From the NCBI GenBank assembly GCA_002336985.1, contig DDFE01000224.1, positions 1-18,367 on the forward strand: 18,367 bases of DNA, read 5' to 3'. Every line of letters begins with the position of its first letter. The first letter of the stretch is position 1. The notes beneath the pieces were generated by a model. It was given only the letters and a program-made list of their open reading frames with translations, ran no database searches and was not told the DNA's origin. This document shows, piece after piece, positions 1 through 7,386 of the stretch. This DNA is from Sphingomonadales bacterium UBA1936 (GTDB lineage: Bacteria; Pseudomonadota; Alphaproteobacteria; Sphingomonadales; Sphingomonadaceae). The position numbers were made by a program, and so were the translations under genes.

Positions 1-452
1 AACAGCTGTTCACTCGCCCCGCCCCGTTCGATGGTCACGCTGTCGAACGCTACGGCCTTCAGCCTTACGCCCGGGACGATTTCGTCCCCGACAGCAAAGC
101 TGTTCTGTGCACCATCGGACGTGGCGATAATTGCCGATCCGCGTCCCATCGCCTGGTCGAGGCGCACACCGAACAGTTTCAGCGGCAGCGACGTCACCGC
201 GGTTGCGCCCGTCGGCGCCGAACGGAAGAACGGATCGAACCGTGTCAGGATCGACGGATCGGCTGTGGCAACGCTGTTGCCCACGGCTTGCCAGCGGCCG
301 ACTGGGCCCATCGGCTTCACCAGCGTCCAGAACAGCGCGACTCCCGCCGTGACCAGCGCAACGATCAGCACGGCGTCGGTAATATCATACGGAAGGGTTC
401 GCGCACTGCGCCGGGCTGGCCAGCGCAATCGGAACCCCGACAAGGATTGCAT
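1..452 (-). CDS. gspC: Type II secretion system protein GspC, N-terminal part (runs off left edge)
   Basis: GspC is the inner-membrane T2SS component that links the inner-membrane platform to the secretin GspD. About 150 codons are visible. A short basic N-terminus (FRLRWPARRSART) is followed by one hydrophobic segment at about residues 24-42 (AVLIVALVTAGVALFWTLV). A periplasmic homology-region domain follows, with LPLKLFGVRLDQ, GSAIIATSDG, FAVGDEIVPGVRL and VTIERGG, the pattern expected of GspC. The ATG at 452-450 has AAGG five bases upstream, and an in-frame stop lies a little further up. It lies 109 bases downstream of the TonB-dependent receptor gene on the same strand, so the remaining gsp genes should lie left of the window. 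The overlapping plus-strand frame over 31-510 is its antisense shadow. The C-terminal part cannot be judged. Confidence 0.88.
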   Translation of the reverse strand, partial: MQSLSGFRLRWPARRSARTLPYDITDAVLIVALVTAGVALFWTLVKPMGPVGRWQAVGNSVATADPSILTRFDPFFRSAPTGATAVTSLPLKLFGVRLDQAMGRGSAIIATSDGAQNSFAVGDEIVPGVRLKAVAFDSVTIERGGASEQL

Positions 453-510
453 TCGAGCCTTAACTCCCCGGCACGCCGCTATGGTTAACGCCAACACGCC
501 TAAAGGCTAA

Positions 511-540
511 CCCCGCCCGACACAATTGCGCCGGACGGGG
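511..540. terminator. Hairpin between the TonB receptor gene and gspC, terminator-like
   Basis: CCCCGCCCG (511-519) pairs with CGGACGGGG (532-540) with one mismatch. It lies 22 bases past the receptor stop codon. The T run (542-546) is on the plus strand. In the direction of the minus-strand receptor gene the hairpin is preceded by five A and followed only by a weak GGGGTTAGCCTTT. Termination of the receptor transcript is therefore probably partial, which would allow some read-through into gspC. Confidence 0.55.
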
Positions 541-561
541 CTTTTTATCGGTTGTGGTTGT

Positions 562-3252
562 TTAGAAGCGGACTTTCAGGCCTGCCGAGTACGACCGGCC
601 CAGCGCATGTGCCTCATAGACAAGGCCGCCCTGCGTCCGCAGGAAACCCCTGTTCAGCATATTCGAAACCTTGGCCGAAAATTCGATGTCACGGCCCACG
701 ATCGGAAAGGTCTTGGCGAAGGTGAAGTCGAGGTCGACCGGCGGGCGTTCGTAAATGTCGGGGCGCGTCTGTGTGCCGACATCCGAAATGCGCTCGCTGG
801 CGTAGTTGAACAGCAGCGCGAACCGCTCCCCTTCCATCTCGTAGCCGAACTGAAGGTTGCCCAGCCATTCGGATTGCCCCTCCATCGGCCGCGACGCGCT
901 GGTAAGGACGCCGATTTGGGCCGGACTGATCTGGATAGCGGATTTGCTGTAGGTGATGTTGCCGATCACGAAGAAGCGGCGTTCATCTAGGAAAGCGCTG
1001 CTGCCGAACCAGTCTGCCAGCGGCAGGGTCAGCGTGATTTCGGCTTCGCCACCATAGACCTCTGCCGAATCGGCCTGAATATAGGTGCGTCGCCCTTCGT
1101 CACCGAAAACGCTGAGCGACCGTTCGATCGGGTTTTTGATCTTCTTGTAGAAACCGCCCAGCGAGAACAGCTGGTTCTTGCCGAAATACCATTCGAAACG
1201 GCTGTCGAAATTGTCGATGGTCGAGACGATCAAGTTGGGGTTGCCCTCTTCCTCGACGTCTTCCTCGATGTTGAGGATGACGGCCGGCGACAGTTCGCGA
1301 AGGTCGGGGCGCGACAATGTGCGGCTGTACCCGGCGCGCACCTGCATGTTGTCGGCGAATTCGAACGTCGCGGTCGCCGCGGGCAGCAAACGTTCCGAAG
1401 TCAGTTCGCAGCGGATCGGCGTGCGGAACCCGACGACCGGCCCGGTCGCCACACATGCGCCGCCGGGGATCAGCGCGGAGTTCAGCCCGCCGAACAGCTT
1501 TTGCTTGCTGCGTTCGAACCGGACGCCGCCCGTCAGGCGAAGGGGATCGGCAACCTGGAGCTCGGTCGAGATATAACCCGCGTAGATTTCCTGCTGTGCG
1601 CTGTACGAGTTGGCGCCCTGGTCCGGCTGGGTCAGCACGAAGCCGCCCGGGCCGATATTGTCGGACGAAAAGATAATCTCCGGCACGAAGCGGCGAAGCG
1701 CATCGGTATTCCCGCCCGGGAAGTTGAACGTGTAACGGCGCGTCGCATAATCGCGGTTCTTGCGGGTGTAGAGACCGCCGAACTTGAACACGCTCTCGAA
1801 ACCGAACGGTTCGCCCTTCAGGACGAAATCCATCCCGCCTTCGTAATTGTTGTCGCGCAATCCCGTGAAGCTGATCCCGAACTGCGCCTGCTGGTTCGAA
1901 AGCTGGAACGAAGTGTCGGTGGGGGTCAGGATGTAGCGATAGTCGGTCAGATAGGGTGTGACACGGCTCGCGCGATCATAGGCTGCGCGCCAGCTGAACA
2001 CGCTGTCTGGAAAGACGCCGAGTTCGAACTTGTGCTCGCCGGTCACCTGGTTGATCCACAATTCCTGCTCGATGTACGCCAGCCGATAGTCGCTCACGAC
2101 CTGATTGGGCGCGCTGATCGGCTGGGTGCCGCGCTGCTCCTCGCCGATCTTGTCGGTCTTGCGCAGCAGGATGGACTTGAGCGTAACCGTGTTGTCGCCG
2201 TCGATCTCGACGCCGAGCGAACTGATCAGGCTGAGGTTGACCGTTTCCTTGGTCTGCGTCCGGCCGCAGCTGTTGGGATTGAGCACGGGATTGAAGCCGA
2301 CACAGGCATCCGCGCTGAAGCTTTCGAAAATGCCAAGGCCGGTGCCGACGCGCGAATAGCGGTTGCGGACGCCGATCTCGTTGCGGACCTGCCGGTCATA
2401 GACGCCGGCCAGCAGGATACCGGCGCTCATGCCACCCACTTCGAAACGCTTGCCGAGCGACAGGTTCACGCCGAGGTCGGGATAGTTCTTGAAACGGGCA
2501 AGCGAAAAGCCAGGACCGTTGTTGACCAGCGCGCGGCCGGCCAGTTGCAATTGGCCGGCGTCGAAGCCGTTCAACGAAGGATTGGTCCGTACATAGAGCG
2601 GCAGCGAATAAGTGTTGTTGCGGAAACCGAGCGCATCGAGTTCGCCGCCGTAATAGCCGATCCCGGTGTGGAAGGTGGACTTGTCGTTGACGCCCCCGGA
2701 GATGCCGAATTCGAAGAAATTCTCTTCGGGCACAGCGCGCGAACGCATCGAAACAAGGCCGCCGGCGAATTCGCCGGGGAACTCGACCGAGTAAGTTTTC
2801 TGCACGAGCACGCCCGACAGCAAGTCTGTCGGGAAGACATCGAGCGGCGTGACACGCCGCAGCGGCTCGGGACTGGGCAGGACCGACCCGTCGAGCAGCG
2901 CTGCCGAATAACGGCCGCCCAGGCCGCGTACATAGACAAAGCGGCCGCCGACAAGGCTGAGGCCAGTCACGCGCGTCAGCGATGCTGCAATGTCGCTGTC
3001 GCCGCCGCGTGCGAGATCTTCCGCGCCGAGCAGGCTGACGATTTCCGACGTCTCACGCTTCTCGTTCGGGATGAAACGGCCGGTCACGACGATGTCTCCA
3101 TCGTCCGATGTCGTGGTCGGTGTTTGACCCTCTGCCTGTTGCGACGGTGAATCGGGCGCACTCGGCGTCTGCGCAACTGCAGGCTGAACCGCGAATGCCA
3201 TCGCGGTCGTCGAGAACAAGAGACCCATCAGCACGCGGCGTGCAGGAACCAT
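562..3252 (-). CDS. TonB-dependent outer-membrane receptor of the elpS/T2SS locus
   Basis: This 896-residue protein is an outer-membrane gated channel driven by TonB-ExbB-ExbD. Residues 1-27 form a Sec signal peptide ending AVAQ. A Pro/Ser/Thr/Gln-rich stretch follows, with a TonB-box-like DIVVTG at 53-58. The plug domain (from about residue 66) contains SDIAASLTRVTGL, FVYVRGLGGRYS, LLDGSVLPSPEP, PTDLLSGVLVQKT and GEFAGGLVSMRSR. The rest is a beta-barrel of aromatic-rich strands that ends SYSAGLKVRF, with the terminal Phe typical of outer-membrane barrels. The ATG at 3252 has AAGGGG about nine bases upstream. It is transcribed after the lipoprotein gene (84-base gap with a hairpin) and before gspC. 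The substrate is unknown; the context suggests a nutrient made available by T2SS-secreted products, perhaps phosphorus-containing. Confidence 0.94.
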   Translation of the reverse strand: MVPARRVLMGLLFSTTAMAFAVQPAVAQTPSAPDSPSQQAEGQTPTTTSDDGDIVVTGRFIPNEKRETSEIVSLLGAEDLARGGDSDIAASLTRVTGLSLVGGRFVYVRGLGGRYSAALLDGSVLPSPEPLRRVTPLDVFPTDLLSGVLVQKTYSVEFPGEFAGGLVSMRSRAVPEENFFEFGISGGVNDKSTFHTGIGYYGGELDALGFRNNTYSLPLYVRTNPSLNGFDAGQLQLAGRALVNNGPGFSLARFKNYPDLGVNLSLGKRFEVGGMSAGILLAGVYDRQVRNEIGVRNRYSRVGTGLGIFESFSADACVGFNPVLNPNSCGRTQTKETVNLSLISSLGVEIDGDNTVTLKSILLRKTDKIGEEQRGTQPISAPNQVVSDYRLAYIEQELWINQVTGEHKFELGVFPDSVFSWRAAYDRASRVTPYLTDYRYILTPTDTSFQLSNQQAQFGISFTGLRDNNYEGGMDFVLKGEPFGFESVFKFGGLYTRKNRDYATRRYTFNFPGGNTDALRRFVPEIIFSSDNIGPGGFVLTQPDQGANSYSAQQEIYAGYISTELQVADPLRLTGGVRFERSKQKLFGGLNSALIPGGACVATGPVVGFRTPIRCELTSERLLPAATATFEFADNMQVRAGYSRTLSRPDLRELSPAVILNIEEDVEEEGNPNLIVSTIDNFDSRFEWYFGKNQLFSLGGFYKKIKNPIERSLSVFGDEGRRTYIQADSAEVYGGEAEITLTLPLADWFGSSAFLDERRFFVIGNITYSKSAIQISPAQIGVLTSASRPMEGQSEWLGNLQFGYEMEGERFALLFNYASERISDVGTQTRPDIYERPPVDLDFTFAKTFPIVGRDIEFSAKVSNMLNRGFLRTQGGLVYEAHALGRSYSAGLKVRF

Positions 3253-3286
3253 GGTCGTAACCCCTTTTACGTATTCAATCTGTCGT

Positions 3287-3333
3287 GGGACATGGCGCGG
3301 CTGCGCCCGGGCAGCCGCCGCGCCGGATGTCCC
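3287..3333 (-). other. Long imperfect hairpin between lipoprotein and receptor genes
   Basis: GGGACAT (3287-3293) pairs with ATGTCCC (3327-3333). Inside it GGCGCG pairs with CGCGCC (3319-3324) and GCTG with CAGC (3312-3315), with small bulges. It starts three bases past the lipoprotein stop codon and lacks a U-tract on the minus strand. It could be an mRNA 3'-end stabiliser, a processing site or a weak attenuator that makes lipoprotein more abundant than receptor. Confidence 0.5.
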
Positions 3334-3336
3334 GCG

Positions 3337-4872
3337 TTACGAACGGTTGACGAATTCGGTCCAGCCGAGCGTCCAGTTGTTCGCCGTCGACTGCACGGCG
3401 CCGATGTAGGAAACGGTCGTGAAGAAGGTCGACACGCCGTTCGCGTTGAATACGGGACGTGCCGTCTCGCTGCTGCCGTTCACATAAGCGACGCCGCCGG
3501 TAACCTGTGGAAGCAGCGTGCTGGCCGCCAGATTGGTGCGCAGGTTGTTGTTGCCCGCCGCATCGAACAGCGCGGGCAGCGGACCGTCGTCGCTATCGGT
3601 CGCCAGCTGGATCGCGCTCGTGATGTAGATCGAGCGGAACACGATGTTCCCGGCGGTTGCCTGCGCGTAGCTCGACGCACCATCGATATCGAGCGCGGCC
3701 TGGCGGGCGGCCGATATCACGGCGTTGTACAGGCGGATGCCGGTGCCCACGCGGAACAGTGCCGTGCCGCCCGATGCCGTGATGCTGGTCGTCGAGGCAG
3801 CACTACCCACGCACGTCAGGTTCGAGAGGATCGGGTTCGAACGCGGCGTGGCTTCGTTGTTCGAGGACAAATTGTCGGCCTCGATACAGGTGTCGCCCGT
3901 CACGTTGTTCTGGTTCTGGATGTGAAGCAGGAACTGCGCGCGCCCCGTCCAGCCATCGGTCCAGTCGAACGCGTCGTCGCTGGTCCCGTCGCAGATCAGG
4001 TGCTTGGCATCGACCGTGCCGCCGAACCATTCGAAGCAATCGTCATAGCCCTGGTGCACCTGGACGTAATCGACGGTCGTTCCATTGCCGACGGCCTGGA
4101 AGGCGACGCCGTTCAACTCGTTGACGCCCGCCGCACCGCCGGTCGCGACACCGACGTCGAAGCCCGCATAACGGATCTGGACGTAGCGCAGGATGCCCGA
4201 GTTGTCCGCGGCATTGGTGCCGCCGGCGATCACGCCCGTCGAACCTTCGCCATCGCGCGTCGGGTTGTTCGTCGGCGCCAGGCCATTGAGGACGAGACCG
4301 CCCCATTCGCCGGTCGTCGTGCCCGCAGGATCGCGATCGGTGCGGCCACGGTAGATCGCGCGGGTGGGAAGGCCCAGCACGCCCGCGTAACCGAGGTCCG
4401 CCGCGGAGGTGAAGATGATCGGCTGTCCGACCGTGCCATCTGCGATGATCTGCGAGCCGCGATTGACGTTGATGAATGCGTTCTGGTTCGCCGCGTAGAT
4501 CGTCACGCCGGGGGCAATCGTCAGTGTGCGGGCGACGCCTGCGGGTCCCGTGATGTTCGTTCCGACGTCGAGGCGCGTGTTGAGCTGGTAGATGTTGCCG
4601 GCCGGCAGTGTCAGGTTGGCATTGAGCGTTGCGGGCAGGCGGCAGTGCTGTTCCGTGCCGACGGTGACCTGCGTCGTTTGCGACGGGCAGTTCGCCGTTC
4701 CGCCGCCGCTCGTCGTTGTCGTGCTGGTCGTCGACGTCGTCGAGGTGCCCGGATTCGATCCGGTGTTGCCGGGATTGGCCAGGTCGGCCGTGCTGTCGGC
4801 GCCGCACGCAGCGAGCGCCGCGCACGCAGCGCCGGTCATGAAAAGAGTCGTAAGACGAGTGAACGTGGCCAT
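3337..4872 (-). CDS. ElpS-like surface lipoprotein next to the T2SS genes
   Basis: This 511-residue protein has a lipoprotein signal (MATFTRLTTLF...) ending in lipobox LAAC, with acylated Cys at residue 23. Gly follows it, so no Asp +2 inner-membrane retention signal is seen. A low-complexity Thr/Ser linker (about 43-58) follows, then a large Gly/Asn/Thr/Ala-rich domain with short beta-strand repeats (TLTIAPGVTIYA, FINVNRGSQIIADG, GEWGGLVLNG) that suggests a right-handed parallel beta-helix. Two related acidic-aromatic motifs, DDCFEWFGG (277-285) and DDAFDWTDGW (299-308), may bind a ligand or metal. The ATG at 4872 is preferred over an in-frame ATG at 4974 because it has GGAG six bases upstream and begins the signal peptide. 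Next to a TonB receptor and gspC it resembles ElpS of Caulobacter, a phosphate-starvation lipoprotein released in a T2SS-dependent way. ElpS identity is an inference from locus and architecture. Confidence 0.85.
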   Translation of the reverse strand: MATFTRLTTLFMTGAACAALAACGADSTADLANPGNTGSNPGTSTTSTTSTTTTSGGGTANCPSQTTQVTVGTEQHCRLPATLNANLTLPAGNIYQLNTRLDVGTNITGPAGVARTLTIAPGVTIYAANQNAFINVNRGSQIIADGTVGQPIIFTSAADLGYAGVLGLPTRAIYRGRTDRDPAGTTTGEWGGLVLNGLAPTNNPTRDGEGSTGVIAGGTNAADNSGILRYVQIRYAGFDVGVATGGAAGVNELNGVAFQAVGNGTTVDYVQVHQGYDDCFEWFGGTVDAKHLICDGTSDDAFDWTDGWTGRAQFLLHIQNQNNVTGDTCIEADNLSSNNEATPRSNPILSNLTCVGSAASTTSITASGGTALFRVGTGIRLYNAVISAARQAALDIDGASSYAQATAGNIVFRSIYITSAIQLATDSDDGPLPALFDAAGNNNLRTNLAASTLLPQVTGGVAYVNGSSETARPVFNANGVSTFFTTVSYIGAVQSTANNWTLGWTEFVNRS

Positions 4873-4923
4873 GGGTATCTCCGCTCCGGCAGTCCGGCTT
4901 GAGGAATTGCTTGAAGCGGTTGC

Positions 4924-4964
4924 GGCCGAATCGTCGGCCCCCTTTTTCCGCCCCGAACGGGCGG
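4924..4964 (-). other. Two adjacent small hairpins upstream of the lipoprotein gene
   Basis: GGCCG (4924-4928) pairs with CGGCC (4935-4939), and CCGCCC (4948-4953) pairs with GGGCGG (4959-4964). They lie between the 11-base repeat array and the ATG at 4872 and may fold in the 5' untranslated RNA. With GC-rich DNA this can be chance; no known riboswitch was recognised. Confidence 0.3.
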
Positions 4965-4973
4965 TTAGGCGCA

Positions 4974-5039
4974 CTGTATGACAGCGAAGTGAGATTCAAG
5001 AGACAGTTAGGTGACGAATAAATTGCGATTTTGTGACGC
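4974..5039 (-). promoter_or_regulatory. Candidate PhoB box array (six 11-base units)
   Basis: Read on the minus strand from 5039, six consecutive 11-base units keep the same register: GCGTCAC-AAAA, TCGCAAT-TTAT, TCGTCAC-CTAA, CTGTCTC-TTGA, ATCTCAC-TTCG and CTGTCAT-ACAG. PhoB binds tandem 11-base units made of a CTGTCAT-like heptamer and a four-base AT-rich spacer. The last unit has the exact heptamer, units 1 and 3 keep GTCAC, and unit 4 keeps CTGTC. Units 2 and 5 are degenerate. The array lies about 100-165 bases upstream of the lipoprotein ATG and is outside any gene. PhoB binding is inferred from pattern only. Confidence 0.6.
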
Positions 5040-5050
5040 GACCGAAGATG

Positions 5051-6100
5051 TCAGATCAGCAGGATCGCAGCCGCCAGCGCAAGAATGAACGAGATGATCG
5101 TCGAGGCAATAACCGGCAGCGACGATTTCCACCCCTGTTCGAGGAGCAGGGACAAGGGCGAACGGATGCCCGTTGCGGTCACGGCCAGGACGAGCAGGCC
5201 TGTCGCCAATGGCTTGGCGGCAACCAGGACGGCTGTGGGTAACGTGACAGCAGAGTTGAGACCGCACACCAGGAAAAAGCCGACGACGAACCAGGGAACG
5301 CCGATTCCGCTCTTCGCCTGCCCCTCTTCGCGCGGATAACAGGCGGCGACCACGGCAAGTGCGGGCGCCAGCAGCGCGACTCGGGTCAGCTTGACGACGG
5401 TCGCCGTCGCGCCTGCCTCCGGCGAATAGGAATATCCTGCCCCCAGCGCCTGTGCGACGTCGTGGATGGATGCCCCCATGAGGAATCCTGCCTGATCGTC
5501 GGTGAGGTGGAGCATGTGCGCAAGCGCCGGATAAACCGACATCGCCAGCGCGCTCGCGGCGGAAACCGCGACCAGGACCAGCGTTAGCTGCGCCTGGCTG
5601 GATCGTTTCTCGCCAAGGACGCTCGATAGTGCGAGTGCGGCGGACGCACCGCAGATCGCCACCGCTCCGCCGGCAAGCGTTCCGAATGCGGCGCCACGGC
5701 CGATCCATTTGGCAGTCAGTGTTCCCGACAGCGTTACCACCGCGACCATCGCCGCAATCGCGACGAATGCCGGAACGCCGAGGCCGGCAATCTGCGAGAA
5801 CGTCACCTGCAGGCCAACGAGTACGATGCCCCAGCGCAGCAGCGTCTTTGACGCGAATCCCAGTCCCGCATGCAACCGCGTGTCCGCATTCGCGAAATTG
5901 AACGCCAAACCGATCAGCAGCGCCATCAACATGATCGGCGCGCCGTAATGTTCGGAGAGATACGCCGCTGCCAGCGCCGCCACACCCGCGATCAGCAAGC
6001 CGGGGAGATACTCCCGCCAGCTGGTCGGCGCAGCGGGCGCTACGTCGAGAAGGTCGCCATAAAGATCGGCGGCTACCGGCGCCCTGCGCGTTTCACTCAC
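5051..6100 (-). CDS. YeiH-family (UPF0324) putative sulfate/sulfite exporter
   Basis: This polytopic inner-membrane protein belongs to the YeiH / putative sulfate exporter family (Pfam Cons_hypoth698). Roughly ten hydrophobic segments run from YLPGLLIAGVAALAAAYL to the C-terminal FILALAAAILLI. Family signatures are present: AVAICGASAALALSSVL (about 147-163) and SIHDVAQALGAG (211-222). The start is taken as GTG at 6100, which overlaps the stop of the MFS gene (GTGA). This gives 349 residues, usual for the family; an upstream ATG at 6178 would add 26 non-conserved residues. It is last in the leftward operon. Next to an SsuD-like monooxygenase it probably removes the sulfite (or sulfate) released from a sulfonate. 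The transported anion is inferred and not visible in the sequence. Confidence 0.88.
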   Translation of the reverse strand: MSETRRAPVAADLYGDLLDVAPAAPTSWREYLPGLLIAGVAALAAAYLSEHYGAPIMLMALLIGLAFNFANADTRLHAGLGFASKTLLRWGIVLVGLQVTFSQIAGLGVPAFVAIAAMVAVVTLSGTLTAKWIGRGAAFGTLAGGAVAICGASAALALSSVLGEKRSSQAQLTLVLVAVSAASALAMSVYPALAHMLHLTDDQAGFLMGASIHDVAQALGAGYSYSPEAGATATVVKLTRVALLAPALAVVAACYPREEGQAKSGIGVPWFVVGFFLVCGLNSAVTLPTAVLVAAKPLATGLLVLAVTATGIRSPLSLLLEQGWKSSLPVIASTIISFILALAAAILLI

Positions 6101-7386
6101 GGAGTTGGCGTCGCCGTCACTGCTGCCTGGACCGTCCCTTCCGGGCGGCGGATGACCGGCATCAACAGCCAGAGCCATCCAAGGGCAATGAAATAGGACA
6201 GAGCGGCAAACACGAAGAGCGGCGTATAGCCTTGCCCCGACGTCAAGACGAGTCCCGTTATATAAACGATCGTCATGCCGCCGATGTTACCGCAAAACGC
6301 GCCGAATGACGTGACGCGGCCGACTTTCGTCCGCGGAACGACATCGGTGATGATCGAGAAAAGGCTGAGCGAAAATCCCTGATGGCCAGCGAGGACGGCG
6401 CCCATCATGAATGCGACGGCCCAGAAACTGTTCATCTGCAAAACGAATGGCACCGGCGCCACGACCATGGCAGACACCAGCATCACGGTCTTGCGGACGC
6501 GGTTGACGCTCCAGCCCCGTTCGAGAAGCTTGGTCGATACCAGTCCAGCGAAAAATGCCCCAAGCGCCGACCCCAGGAAAGCGATCGCCAGAGGAATGGC
6601 GAGTTCCGACGTCGAGAGCCCGTAGGCCTTGCGGTAAAAGTCCGGCAGCCAGAAGTTGAGCAGCCACCACGTCGTATCGGACAGCGCCTTTGCGATCACG
6701 ATGGCCCAGGTGCTCCGCTCGAGCAGGATCGGGCCATAAGGTTCTTGGCCATCGGCGAAGTCTCGCGCCTCATCTTCGGCGCTGTCATCAAAACGGATGC
6801 CTCGTGCGAGCGTGAGCCACAGCGCAAGTGTGACGAACCCGCCGATGCCACCGAAAATCAATGCGCCCCGCCATCCGAATGCGGCTGCCAGTGCCGGGAT
6901 GAAGAACGGCAATGAAATCGTGCCGAGACCCGCGATCGCTGTCCCCAGGCCGAAAGCGAAGGATCTGCGGTCGGCAGGAAACAATGTGGCAACTGTCTTG
7001 ATCGTCAGCGGTGTCTGGACCGCCTCGGTCGCGCCCAGCCCCACGCGCGCAGCCACCATCTGCCACATGGCAACGGCCCAGCCGTGCGCCATGGCCGCGA
7101 GGCTCCAGGACGATACGCCGGCGATCATCGACTTGCGGACACCCAGGCGATCGACCAGCCAGCCGGTGAAGAGGAACGACAACGCGGCCGAGAACTGCGT
7201 GACGGCTGCCAGGCGGCCGAAATCGGCATCGTCCCAGCCCATCTCGGTCGACATATCGGGCTTCAGGATCGCGATGATCGGTCGATCCATCGCGTTGAAG
7301 ACGCCCGCTACGCACAGCAGCGCGAAGAGCGTCCAGACCCGGGCGGGTGTAAGAACGGTTCCTACACCCGACGCCGGCTTGTTCAC
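6097..7386 (-). CDS. MFS transporter, anion:cation symporter (sugar-acid) type
   Basis: This 429-residue major facilitator protein has about 12 transmembrane segments in two halves separated by a charged loop near residues 195-220 (RFDDSAEDEARDFADGQE). The first segment carries VFNAMDRPIIAILKP, the variant of the NYLDR motif found in the anion:cation symporter subfamily (hexuronate, glucarate and phthalate transporters). The loop motif GWLVDRLGVRKS follows. Transport of an acidic sugar fits a sulfosugar or its glycoside as substrate. The GTG start at 7386-7384 overlaps the TGA of the preceding receptor gene, and its own TGA overlaps the GTG of the exporter gene. Receptor, importer and exporter are therefore probably translationally coupled. 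The substrate assignment is an inference. Confidence 0.9.
   Translation of the reverse strand: MNKPASGVGTVLTPARVWTLFALLCVAGVFNAMDRPIIAILKPDMSTEMGWDDADFGRLAAVTQFSAALSFLFTGWLVDRLGVRKSMIAGVSSWSLAAMAHGWAVAMWQMVAARVGLGATEAVQTPLTIKTVATLFPADRRSFAFGLGTAIAGLGTISLPFFIPALAAAFGWRGALIFGGIGGFVTLALWLTLARGIRFDDSAEDEARDFADGQEPYGPILLERSTWAIVIAKALSDTTWWLLNFWLPDFYRKAYGLSTSELAIPLAIAFLGSALGAFFAGLVSTKLLERGWSVNRVRKTVMLVSAMVVAPVPFVLQMNSFWAVAFMMGAVLAGHQGFSLSLFSIITDVVPRTKVGRVTSFGAFCGNIGGMTIVYITGLVLTSGQGYTPLFVFAALSYFIALGWLWLLMPVIRRPEGTVQAAVTATPTP

Noticed and set aside
31..510. Open plus-strand frame of 159 codons at the left edge
   Set aside because: The opposite strand encodes GspC with a clear membrane segment and homology-region motifs; the plus-strand product is low-complexity and matches nothing.
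511..546. Strong plus-strand terminator (hairpin plus T run) as evidence of a plus-strand gene at the left end
   Set aside because: No credible plus-strand gene precedes it. The hairpin is better explained as serving the minus-strand receptor gene.
1501..4902. Long plus-strand open frames (1501-3150 and 3292-4902)
   Set aside because: They are antisense to the TonB receptor and the lipoprotein. Their Arg/Ala/Val/Asp-rich composition is typical of shadow frames in GC-rich DNA.
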